Source: Chloroflexota bacterium (GTDB lineage: Bacteria; Chloroflexota; Ktedonobacteria; Ktedonobacterales; Ktedonobacteraceae). Taken from it: a DNA stretch of 9,858 nt. Positions within the stretch are counted from its first letter, which is position 1. The number at the start of each line of letters is the position of its first letter. Under the pieces are notes generated by a model, which was not told where the DNA came from, searched no databases, and was given only the letters and a program-made list of their open reading frames with translations. The DNA is taken from assembly GCA_005881495.1 (NCBI GenBank), contig VBHI01000357.1, positions 1 to 9,858 of the forward strand. The letters run 5' to 3'. Positions 1-6,022 of the stretch are shown here, piece after piece. Both the position numbers and the translations under genes were made by a program.

Positions 1-317
1 CGGTGGCCCAGGCCAATGCCAGCGTTGTAACGGCGCAGAACACTGTCAACGCGGACACGAGCGCGTTAGCTACTGCGCAGGCCAATGCCAACCAAACAAA
101 CGCGACGGCGCAAGGCGTGGTCAATAGTGCCCAGAAACAACTCACGGTTACCGAGACGACGTCCACCTCCAACAACGCGGCAGCGCAGGCCAAGGTCACA
201 AATGACCAGCAGTCGGTAACCTCAGCGGTGGCCCAGGCTAGCTCAAGTAATACGACCGCGCAGAACACTGTCAACGCGGCGACGAGCGCGTTAGCTACGG
301 CGCAGGCCAACGCCAAC
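1..317 (+). repeat. 225-bp (75-codon) tandem repeat inside the adaptor hairpin
   Basis: Bases 1-13 match 226-238 exactly. Bases 33-92 match 258-317 at 56 of 60 positions by eye, with a constant offset of 225. The offset is a multiple of three, so the reading frame is kept and the duplicated peptide reads AQNTVNA.TSALATAQANAN in both copies. The stretch after each core copy (up to about 130 and 355) is related but more diverged. The first copy runs off the left edge, so further copies may exist upstream. The effect would be to lengthen the coiled-coil hairpin. Confidence 0.85.
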
Positions 318-1142
318 GCCAGTGTCACCACTCAGCAAGGGATGGTCAACACGGCCCAGAGCACGTTGCAGACCAATTTGGTAGCGCTTCAGACCGCGCA
401 GCACAACCTGGCCAACGCTACGCTCCTGGCGCCACATGATGGCATCGTTACCACTATCAATGGCACGGTTGGTGGGACCCCTGGTGCTCCTGCGAGCGCT
501 TCGGCGACTTCGACGACATCGGCCAGTGGGAACACCTTTATTCAGATTGCGGATATCTCAACCTTGCAAGTGCTGGCCGCCGTGAACGAGTCCGATACCG
601 CCAATCTCAAGGTCGGAGATCCCGCACGGTTCACGGTCAGCGCTTATGGCAACCGGCTCTTTACGGGAACGGTCAGTGCCATCTCGCCTATTGGGCAGAC
701 GGTCTCCAATGTCGTGAGCTATCCTGTTACCATCGATGTGAAGAAGGATGACTTGCAGAACACGAACCTGCTGCCTGGGATGACAGCCAGTGTCACCATC
801 GTGGTGGTACAACGCCCCAACGTGGTGCTTATTCCAGTCACCGCGATAAACTTTGCGCGCACCGCCACCGGCACCGTCAACGGCATTCCCCCGCTCATTA
901 CCACGCAACAGGCCAGCGCTGCGTTGGCTCAGGCCCGTCAGATGCGCACGGAACTGCTTAACCAAAATCCCGCGGTCGCACAAGACAATCCCATTCCGGC
1001 CTATGTCCTTGAACAACCAGCTGGTCGAACCGCTTTCATAACTGTTCCAGTTGTGTTAGGATTAACTGATGATACCTATTATGTAGTGCTGCAGGGACTT
1101 TCGCCTGGCGACATTGTCGTTGTCGGTGCGCAGCGTGGCTAG
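1..1142 (+). CDS. Efflux adaptor / membrane fusion protein (HlyD/MacA-type), 5' truncated
   Basis: Adaptor subunit expected to link an inner-membrane ABC transporter to extracytoplasmic export. The frame is open through the left edge, so the N-terminal membrane anchor and first half of the lipoyl domain lie outside; the GTG at 3 is only the first in-window start-like codon. Numbering from it, residues 1-138 are Ala/Gln/Asn/Thr-rich coiled-coil hairpin. Residues 139-150 (ATLLAPHDGIVT) are the returning lipoyl/barrel-sandwich half, interrupted by a Gly/Ala/Ser/Thr-rich loop (about 155-177). Residues 178-268 form the beta-barrel (FIQIADISTLQV, then LLPGMTASVTIVV), followed by the membrane-proximal domain (VVLIPVTAINFA). 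A Gln/Ala-rich insertion of about 55 residues (286-340) precedes the last strands, which end in LSPGDIVVVGAQRG. The ABC ATPase starts about 95 bp downstream on the same strand, the usual arrangement. The family call is firm; the substrate cannot be told. Confidence 0.88.
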   Translation, partial: VAQANASVVTAQNTVNADTSALATAQANANQTNATAQGVVNSAQKQLTVTETTSTSNNAAAQAKVTNDQQSVTSAVAQASSSNTTAQNTVNAATSALATAQANANASVTTQQGMVNTAQSTLQTNLVALQTAQHNLANATLLAPHDGIVTTINGTVGGTPGAPASASATSTTSASGNTFIQIADISTLQVLAAVNESDTANLKVGDPARFTVSAYGNRLFTGTVSAISPIGQTVSNVVSYPVTIDVKKDDLQNTNLLPGMTASVTIVVVQRPNVVLIPVTAINFARTATGTVNGIPPLITTQQASAALAQARQMRTELLNQNPAVAQDNPIPAYVLEQPAGRTAFITVPVVLGLTDDTYYVVLQGLSPGDIVVVGAQRG

Positions 1143-1237
1143 CGCATAGCGTAGTATGCACTCGAGCGCAGTCGTAGTGTGAGTGTGGAGGCAAGCCCCG
1201 CTGGTAATTAGACGTGAAATTAAGAAAATATACTTTG

Positions 1238-2224
1238 ATGAACGATGACTCCGGGTTGCTAGAAGATAGTGATCAAGTACCATCTTCTCAAGCTAGCTCG
1301 TCTGGTACAGATCCAGATAGCTTAGATCAACAGCCAACCGTGACGGATCAAACTGGTGCCAATCAAAGCTCGCATGTTATCCAGAACCTGGCAACTATCC
1401 CTCAAAGGGCTGTTGCCAGGCCAGAAGAAGCCGATACTATCCTGACCTCTACCTCTACACCCATTGTCGATGTACGCAATCTGGCAAAGACCTATATTAT
1501 TGGCCGGACGCGTATCCGTGCCCTACAAGATATCTCGTTGAAAGTTTACCAGGGAGAGTTCGTCGCTGTTATGGGGCCTTCTGGCTCAGGTAAATCCACC
1601 TTCATGAATCTCGTCGGCTGCCTGGATCGCCCAACACAGGGGGAATACTGGCTGGCTGGCAAGCTTGTCAGCAGCTTGTCGAATGATGAGCTTGCCGACA
1701 TACGCAACCGCCAGATTGGGTTCGTCTTTCAGGGCTTTCATCTGCTCAGCCGCTCGAGTGCGCTCGGCAATGTGCTCCTCCCGATGGTCTATGCAGGGGT
1801 TTCCAGGGAAGAGCGAGAGCGTCGTGGTCGTGGCGTGCTGCGTCTCGTCGGGCTTGGAGATCGCATGGACCACAAGCCGTCGGAACTCTCAGGTGGACAG
1901 CAACAACGGGTGGCGATTGCGCGGGCCCTGGTCAATGGGCCAGCCTTGTTGTTAGCCGACGAACCTACGGGTAACCTGGACAGCCGCACCAGTCTGGAGA
2001 TCATGGCTGTGCTGCAAGCGTTGAATGAGCAGGGTTTGACGATTCTGATGGTTACCCATGAACCAGATATCGCAAGATTTGCAAGGCGCCAGGTTGCCTT
2101 CCGCGATGGACTTATTGTGCGCGATGAGCCGGTTCTTACACCTGGCTCAGCCAAAGAAGAATGGACGAAGCTGCTGAAAAAAGCCGCTGCTGAGCACAAG
2201 GTACAGGTGACGGAGGAAAGGTGA
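1238..2224 (+). CDS. ABC transporter ATP-binding protein, MacB/LolD class
   Basis: Cytoplasmic ATPase of a macrolide/lipoprotein-type exporter. All nucleotide-binding motifs are intact. From the ATG at 1238 these are Walker A GPSGSGKST (113-121), Q-loop VFQGFHLL (Gln165), signature LSGGQQQR (217-224), Walker B LLLADEPTGNLD (from 237) and switch His274 in MVTHE. The LADEPTGNLDS wording is typical of the MacB/LolD/FtsE group. An upstream in-frame GTG at 1214 would add eight residues (MKLRKYTL); neither start has a strong ribosome site, and I prefer the ATG. The first 75 or so residues are an acidic, Ser/Thr/Gln-rich, probably disordered extension that is not part of the ABC fold; such ATPases are usually about 230-250 residues, against 328 here. 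It follows the adaptor gene on the same strand, but no permease gene follows. Confidence 0.9.
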   Translation: MNDDSGLLEDSDQVPSSQASSSGTDPDSLDQQPTVTDQTGANQSSHVIQNLATIPQRAVARPEEADTILTSTSTPIVDVRNLAKTYIIGRTRIRALQDISLKVYQGEFVAVMGPSGSGKSTFMNLVGCLDRPTQGEYWLAGKLVSSLSNDELADIRNRQIGFVFQGFHLLSRSSALGNVLLPMVYAGVSREERERRGRGVLRLVGLGDRMDHKPSELSGGQQQRVAIARALVNGPALLLADEPTGNLDSRTSLEIMAVLQALNEQGLTILMVTHEPDIARFARRQVAFRDGLIVRDEPVLTPGSAKEEWTKLLKKAAAEHKVQVTEER

Positions 2225-2316
2225 CAGAGGAATCCAGGACGACGTTGTCTTCGTTCCTTAAGGTGGGCACGGGCAACAGCCAGGATGCGCTCGTAGATAG
2301 CTTGCTCCCTCTTTGA
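2221..2316 (+). CDS. 31-codon frame overlapping the ATPase stop (possible permease-start remnant)
   Basis: A GTG at 2221 overlaps the TGA stop of the ATPase (GTGA) and has GGAGG at 2212-2216, four bases upstream. This is the layout of a translationally coupled partner. The frame reads MTEESRTTLSSFLKVG and stops at 2314-2316 after 31 codons. A MacB-type permease of about 400 residues would be expected at this position. The frame is too short to identify and shows no membrane segment. It may be the stump of a lost permease gene or a chance frame. Confidence 0.25.
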   Translation: MTEESRTTLSSFLKVGTGNSQDALVDSLLPL

Positions 2317-2329
2317 ACTTGTATCTCTA

Positions 2330-2725
2330 TCAAACGACAAATGTCAACATGATTGGTGTGCCGACGAAAAAAATTAACAACCATGGATCATACCAAATGG
2401 TCCCTAACCAATACAAGTTCAATTGCACAGAATAGGGAAATTTAAGGAGTGTCATAAGGGCTAATACCCCTCCAATGATCAAAGAACCCCCGTAAGCCAG
2501 TCCAAGTGATTCGAGGGATTTTTTAACACTCTGTATACCAACCCCAAGAAAGTACCCCATGGCAGTCAACACTATCACGGTCACGAGATAGCGAAAAAAA
2601 TTAGCAGGAACATCTATAAGACTGCTAAAATTTGTAAATTGTGGGGTTATCGCTCCAGCCAGAGAAAAGGATACGAGAAAAAGAAAAACTGCAACACCTT
2701 GAATTAACAATTTTCCAAATTTCAT
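2330..2725 (-). CDS. Small integral membrane protein of unknown function
   Basis: I do not recognise this 131-residue protein. It has four hydrophobic segments, at about 7-28, 45-66, 75-95 and 110-130, with short polar connectors (the longest is around QSVKKSLES, 65-73), so it is almost certainly an inner-membrane protein. The start is well set: ATG at 2725 is preceded by AAGGAG with six bases between. Coding looks real from the strong ribosome site and consistent hydrophobic pattern. The DNA is richer in A+T than the neighbouring P450 and dehydrogenase genes. It lies downstream of the SDR gene on the same strand, with about 250 bp between, so cotranscription is possible. No terminator is visible after the stop. 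Confidence 0.72.
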   Translation of the reverse strand: MKFGKLLIQGVAVFLFLVSFSLAGAITPQFTNFSSLIDVPANFFRYLVTVIVLTAMGYFLGVGIQSVKKSLESLGLAYGGSLIIGGVLALMTLLKFPYSVQLNLYWLGTIWYDPWLLIFFVGTPIMLTFVV

Positions 2726-2728
2726 GAG

Positions 2729-2992
2729 CTACTCCTTGCCAGCTGGCATGTCTCGTGAGATGCCTCTGTTGTATCTCTCTAGACGTCCACCTCCAGCTAA
2801 TGGTTTGCGGTATGTAGGTACACGGCTACTATCAGTATAACATGGTAGGGAAGGGCGACATGCACTACCCAAAGGAACATGTCCTAAGATTTCCTTATTT
2901 ACTGCCTTATGGGTGCTACATATAGCAGCTTCATGCAAGCTGGCAGAAAAGAATTTGAGATGGCTAGAAATTTCATTTAATGTGCGGTCCAT
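2729..2992 (-). CDS. Doubtful 87-codon frame between the SDR and the membrane protein
   Basis: An ATG-started frame begins inside the last codons of the SDR gene (16-bp overlap) and ends with a TAG lying in the ribosome site of the membrane-protein gene, so its position would suit a translationally coupled gene. Against it, no ribosome-binding sequence is seen before the ATG. The peptide is Cys/Ser/Arg-rich without a recognisable motif, hydrophobic segment or obvious fold. It may only be an open frame in a 250-bp spacer. No other content was found in this spacer. Confidence 0.22.
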   Translation of the reverse strand: MDRTLNEISSHLKFFSASLHEAAICSTHKAVNKEILGHVPLGSACRPSLPCYTDSSRVPTYRKPLAGGGRLERYNRGISRDMPAGKE

Positions 2993-3747
2993 CCGCAGTC
3001 GATTACTTGCGCGCTGCCAGTAATACCGCTGGCAGCATCGGAGCAGAGATAGGTGACCAGGTGGGCAACTTCTTCAGGCTCCAGAAGGCGGCGAATGGCT
3101 CCTTCGGTCACCATGATCTTCTCCACCACTTCGGACTCGGGGATACCGTGAACTCGGGCCTGATCAGCAATTTGCTTCTCAACAAGCGGGGTTCGTACAT
3201 AGGATGGGCAGACTGCATTACAGGTGACGCCATATTCTGCGCCTTCCAGAGCTGTCACGCGCGTGAGACCGAGCAGGCCATGCTTGGCCACGACGTAGGC
3301 GGACTTAAACGGCGACGCTCGCAGGGCATGTACCGATGCAATATTGATCACTCGTCCCCACTTCTGCGCGTACATGCCTGGTAGAACAGCTTTGGTTAAC
3401 AGAAAGGGGGCTGTCAACATAATCTCGAGAATCTGCCGCCATTTCGCCTCTGGAAACTCTGTGATGGGCGCAACATGTTGGATTCCTGCATTGTTCACCA
3501 GGATGTCTATCTGTCCCTCTGCCGCTGTGGTCTGGGCCACTAACTGTTGAAGATCTTCTCCGTTCGTCATATCGGCCTTCTGGAAACGCGCTCCAGGTAA
3601 CTCTGCTGCGATGGCCTGTCCCTGTTCGACGTCGATATCACAGCACGTCACCCGGATCCCTTGCTGTGCAAAATCACGAGCAATGGCCAAACCAATACCA
3701 GAGGCGGCACCTGTTACCAGGGCAATCTTGCCTTCTAAACTTGTCAT
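2977..3747 (-). CDS. bdhA: 3-hydroxybutyrate dehydrogenase-type short-chain dehydrogenase
   Basis: Cytosolic NAD-dependent SDR that likely interconverts (R)-3-hydroxybutyrate and acetoacetate (ketone-body/PHB metabolism). It has 256 residues, a normal family length. The Rossmann nucleotide loop is TGAASGIG (13-20 region), Asp59-Met60 contacts the adenine side, and NNAG is at 85-88. Ser138, Tyr151 and Lys155 form the catalytic set in IASVHALRASPFKSAYVVAKHG. Diagnostic family wording includes RASPFKSAY, VRTPLVEKQI, RRLLEPEEV and the C-terminal GWTAH. Two usual residues differ: PSYVRT replaces the common PGYVRT, and the Asn of the classical N-S-Y-K tetrad aligns by eye with Met110 (IMLTAPF). The start at 3747 has AAGGA upstream. 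It lies 20 bp downstream of the hydrolase remnant and behind P450 on the same strand. The substrate assignment is by resemblance only; the SDR fold is certain. Confidence 0.87.
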   Translation of the reverse strand: MTSLEGKIALVTGAASGIGLAIARDFAQQGIRVTCCDIDVEQGQAIAAELPGARFQKADMTNGEDLQQLVAQTTAAEGQIDILVNNAGIQHVAPITEFPEAKWRQILEIMLTAPFLLTKAVLPGMYAQKWGRVINIASVHALRASPFKSAYVVAKHGLLGLTRVTALEGAEYGVTCNAVCPSYVRTPLVEKQIADQARVHGIPESEVVEKIMVTEGAIRRLLEPEEVAHLVTYLCSDAASGITGSAQVIDCGWTAH

Positions 3748-3767
3748 ACAAACAGTTCCTTTTTCAA

Positions 3768-3989
3768 CTACCCAGAGTGCCGCTTTAGAAACTCTAAGGT
3801 CGTCTGGTTAAACTCGTCTACCTTCTCATAAATCAGCGCGTGGGCACATCCCTCAAAAATCACGAACTCGTTATGTTGAATGTTCTACTTCATCGTTTCA
3901 GCAAAACGGGTTGACGTGACCACATCGTGCTGCCCAAAAGTGATGTGTGTCGGCGCTTCGATCTTCCCAATAGGTTGTTCTCCTGGCAT
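3768..3989 (-). pseudogene. Alpha/beta-hydrolase C-terminal remnant with in-frame amber codon
   Basis: Translated on the - strand, the frame reads GKIEAPTHITFGQHDVVTST, then RFAETMK, stop (TAG at 3885-3887), then NIQHNEFVIFEGCAHALIYE and KVDEFNQTTLEFLKRHSG to the true stop at 3768-3770. This is the C-terminal third of an alpha/beta-hydrolase. It has the strand ending in the catalytic-acid motif (G.HD, Asp of FGQHD), the strand VIFEGCAHA carrying the catalytic His, and the terminal helix ending in LEFLKRH. The nucleophile Ser region and everything N-terminal are absent; the P450 gene ends about 70 bp away instead. TAG sits where a Gln would fit, consistent with CAG to TAG. Homology fades upstream of about 3989. 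It lies 20 bp before the SDR gene. Confidence 0.8.
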
Positions 3990-4058
3990 TTTACCATATG
4001 CACATGCCGACAGTATTACCTGTCCAGAGCTTGTTCTACAATGAACAGTGCGATCTTA

Positions 4059-5477
4059 TCACGGGAACTTTTGGAAAGCGGGAAGCGTCTCCTTGGAGAT
4101 GACGGTTTTGTTGTATGGGAGCACGGATGCCAGTTTTGGCGTGGCTTCCAATGTCACGTGCATGCCGCCTTTGGGACGTAGGGTTACGCGCGGCTGGATC
4201 ACAACAGGGAAGCCAGGTACCAGGCGCGGCGTGAAGCGCTGAAGAATGCTCGCCACCAGCAGTTTTGTCTCTATTTCTGCAAACGGCATGCCGATGCAGA
4301 TGCGTGGGCCTCCACCAAAGGGGAAGTAAGCCCCCTGAGGAACCTTTTGCCCACTGGCCGGGTCCCAACGCTCCGGGCGGAAATTCTCAGGGTCGCCCCA
4401 GATGTCCGGCAGGTTGTGCGTTACCCACTGGCTGATCAGCGCTACGATGTTGGCTGGGAAATGGTAGCCATCGAGATCGAACGCCTCAATAGCGCGCCGT
4501 CCCTGTAGCCAAGCGGGCGGATAGCAGCGCCAGGATTCGTTGATGACCCACTCCAGGTACGGTAGATTTGGCAGGTCAGCAACTGTAGGCGTGCGGCCTG
4601 CCAGCACCGTCTGAATTTCTGCCAGCAATTTATTGTAGACCGTGGGATGTTGCGAGAGCAGGTAGAAGGTCCAGCTCAATGTATTCTGTGCGGTCTCATG
4701 TCCAGCAGACACGAAGGTCAATACCTGATCATGTATTTGCTTATCCGTCATGGTGTTGCCCTCGTCCTGGGCATCCAGCAGCATGGAAAGCACGTCTCCT
4801 ACGTCACCGCCCTCCGCGCGTCGTTGCGCAATCAACTCGTAGACAAAGTCATCAATTGTGCGCGTGCCGGCTTGTCGCTTCCGATTCTTTGCGAGGGGAA
4901 GGCAGCGCTCTAATTTGGCCAGCGCGCTAAAGCGCCGTTGAGTATTGTTGATCACATCATTAAAAGCGTGGCCCAACGTGGTAGCCTGAGCTGGAGAATC
5001 AATGTTGAAGAGCGACTTGAGAATGATGCGTAGCGTCAACTGCTGCATGCTCTGGGCTATATCAATCTCTGTGCCAGCCTGCCACGTTTCTAGGATCTCT
5101 TGCGTAAACTGCACCATAACGTCCGCGTAGCCTTCCACGCGCTTCTTGTGAAACGCGGGCTGTACGAGACGTCGCTGCTGGCGGTGAAATTCGCCATCGG
5201 AGGTGAGCAGCCCATTGCCGAGGAAGGCTTTCAAGTTAGCGCCGGTGCCAAGATTGGGCTTAATAAAATTGCGTGGATACTCCATCAGAAAGTAGCGTAC
5301 ATGCTCTGGACGGAAAAATGCTACCACTGTTTCATTGCCCAGACGCAGGCGCGCCATACGCCCATATTGCTGCTGTGTCTTGCGCATGAATGTGAGCGGA
5401 TCACGCTGAAATTGTAAAACATTGCCTATGATCGGTAACGCTTTAGGTCCTGGCGGTAATGGTGTTGTATGCTGCAT
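4059..5477 (-). CDS. Cytochrome P450 monooxygenase
   Basis: Haem-thiolate monooxygenase of 472 residues, complete. The Pro-rich entry LPPGPKALPIIGN lies at 7-19. The C-helix WxxxR region appears as FHRQQRRLVQPAF (97-109). The I-helix oxygen-activation motif AGHET is at 258-262, the K-helix ExxR is ESWR at 314-317, and PERW is at 368-371. The haem loop FGGGPRICIG spans 387-396, with axial ligand Cys394. There is no N-terminal membrane anchor, so the enzyme should be soluble and depend on separate ferredoxin/reductase partners, none of which is encoded here. The substrate is unknown. The frame stays open upstream to an ATG at 5684, but the 5477 start is preferred: it has an AAGGAC ribosome site, begins right at the conserved PPGP segment, and avoids translating an intergenic repeat. 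Hydrolase remnant and SDR follow on the same strand. Confidence 0.93.
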   Translation of the reverse strand: MQHTTPLPPGPKALPIIGNVLQFQRDPLTFMRKTQQQYGRMARLRLGNETVVAFFRPEHVRYFLMEYPRNFIKPNLGTGANLKAFLGNGLLTSDGEFHRQQRRLVQPAFHKKRVEGYADVMVQFTQEILETWQAGTEIDIAQSMQQLTLRIILKSLFNIDSPAQATTLGHAFNDVINNTQRRFSALAKLERCLPLAKNRKRQAGTRTIDDFVYELIAQRRAEGGDVGDVLSMLLDAQDEGNTMTDKQIHDQVLTFVSAGHETAQNTLSWTFYLLSQHPTVYNKLLAEIQTVLAGRTPTVADLPNLPYLEWVINESWRCYPPAWLQGRRAIEAFDLDGYHFPANIVALISQWVTHNLPDIWGDPENFRPERWDPASGQKVPQGAYFPFGGGPRICIGMPFAEIETKLLVASILQRFTPRLVPGFPVVIQPRVTLRPKGGMHVTLEATPKLASVLPYNKTVISKETLPAFQKFP

Positions 5478-5494
5478 AGTTTGTCCTTGTCCTT
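5478..5494 (-). promoter_or_regulatory. Duplicated ribosome-binding sequence of the P450 gene
   Basis: On the - strand the leader reads AAGGACAAGGACAAACT immediately before ATG. AAGGAC is repeated in direct tandem at 5489-5494 and 5483-5488, and the proximal copy sits five bases from the start. This supports the 5477 start over the longer open frame. Confidence 0.6.
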
Positions 5495-5542
5495 GAGGCG
5501 CAATGATGCAATTTAACAAATTGATCCAGGAATCTGTATGGG

Positions 5543-5650
5543 TGACAGCACTGTCATGCTGAGCACATTCGCTCCGCTCAGTGTCAACTCCGCGAAGCAT
5601 CTCGCTGCCCAGTGCGACAGACCCTTCGCTGCATGGGCAAGGGATACTCC
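5543..5650. repeat. Degenerate intergenic repeat upstream of the P450 gene
   Basis: The + strand contains CTGTCATGCTGAG (5551-5563), CGCTCCGCTCAGTGTC (5570-5585) and CGCGAAGCATCTCG (5591-5604), then ACCCTTCGCTGCATGGG. These words resemble a dispersed intergenic repeat family that I associate with Chloroflexota and some other bacterial genomes. Internal symmetry is present: TGACAG/CTGTCA (5543-5548, 5551-5556), TGAGC/GCTCA (5560-5564, 5576-5580) and TGCCCA/TGGGCA (5606-5611, 5634-5639). Only one copy lies in the window, so the repeat status rests on recognition, not on a second copy here. Confidence 0.45.
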
Positions 5651-6022
5651 TTTCCTTCTGTTCATGCGCTATGAAAAACAGCATACGAAATAAACGACGG
5701 TCAAATCGCCACGAATGATCTCATGCGAGCAACCATAAAGGCGTGCCACTCCATGCGCGCCTACAGGATGCGGCGACGTTTATGCTCTCTTCACCATTGA
5801 TAGACGAGAGACAGGCGTAATTCGGCGCGGGCATGGTTAGCGATATAGGTGACCTGGGTGATAAGCCACTCGGACCGCCGGGCAAAAGTATTGCTCGTAA
5901 AAAAGATTGCGAATACTGCTCTATCGAAAAGTATAATGTTCAGTGAGGCAAAGTACAAGGGGATGATTTCTATATTTCTATAGATGAAATATCCTTGGGG
6001 AGCAGGGTCAGGAGAAGGTATT
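5651..6022. other. Non-coding spacer between P450 and umuC
   Basis: No convincing gene on either strand. The frames present are short, lack ribosome sites and show no motif. The only structure seen is an A+T-rich inverted repeat TCTATA/TATAGA (5969-5974 and 5979-5984, four-base loop) downstream of the umuC stop. It is too weak and lacks the T-run expected of an intrinsic terminator. The P450 promoter probably lies in the right-hand part of this gap or in the repeat, but I could not identify it. Confidence 0.5.

Noticed and set aside
1..317. The 225-bp periodicity considered as a CRISPR or mobile repeat
   Set aside because: The period is a multiple of three and lies within one open frame encoding coiled coil, with no unique spacers; it is a protein-domain duplication.
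558..1016. 152-codon - strand frame antisense to the adaptor gene
   Set aside because: Shadow of the adaptor beta-barrel coding region; Arg/Gly/His-rich composition typical of antisense frames.
1789..2340. 183-codon - strand frame antisense to the ABC ATPase, with a protein-like start (KREQAIYERILAVARAHLKE)
   Set aside because: Most of it is a shadow of the well-supported ATPase. Only about 37 codons lie outside, initiation would use TTG, and nothing in it is recognisable. A decayed gene stump at 2225-2340 cannot be excluded.
5478..5684. 69-codon N-terminal extension of the P450
   Set aside because: It would translate the degenerate intergenic repeat, has no P450 homology, and the 5477 ATG has a good ribosome site directly before the conserved PPGP segment.
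5832..5945. 37-codon + strand frame starting MVSDIGDLGDKPLGPP
   Set aside because: No ribosome-binding sequence, no recognisable motif, and it lies in a spacer without other coding signs.
5969..5984. TCTATA/TATAGA hairpin downstream of umuC as a terminator
   Set aside because: Six A/T-rich pairs with no T-run; too weak.
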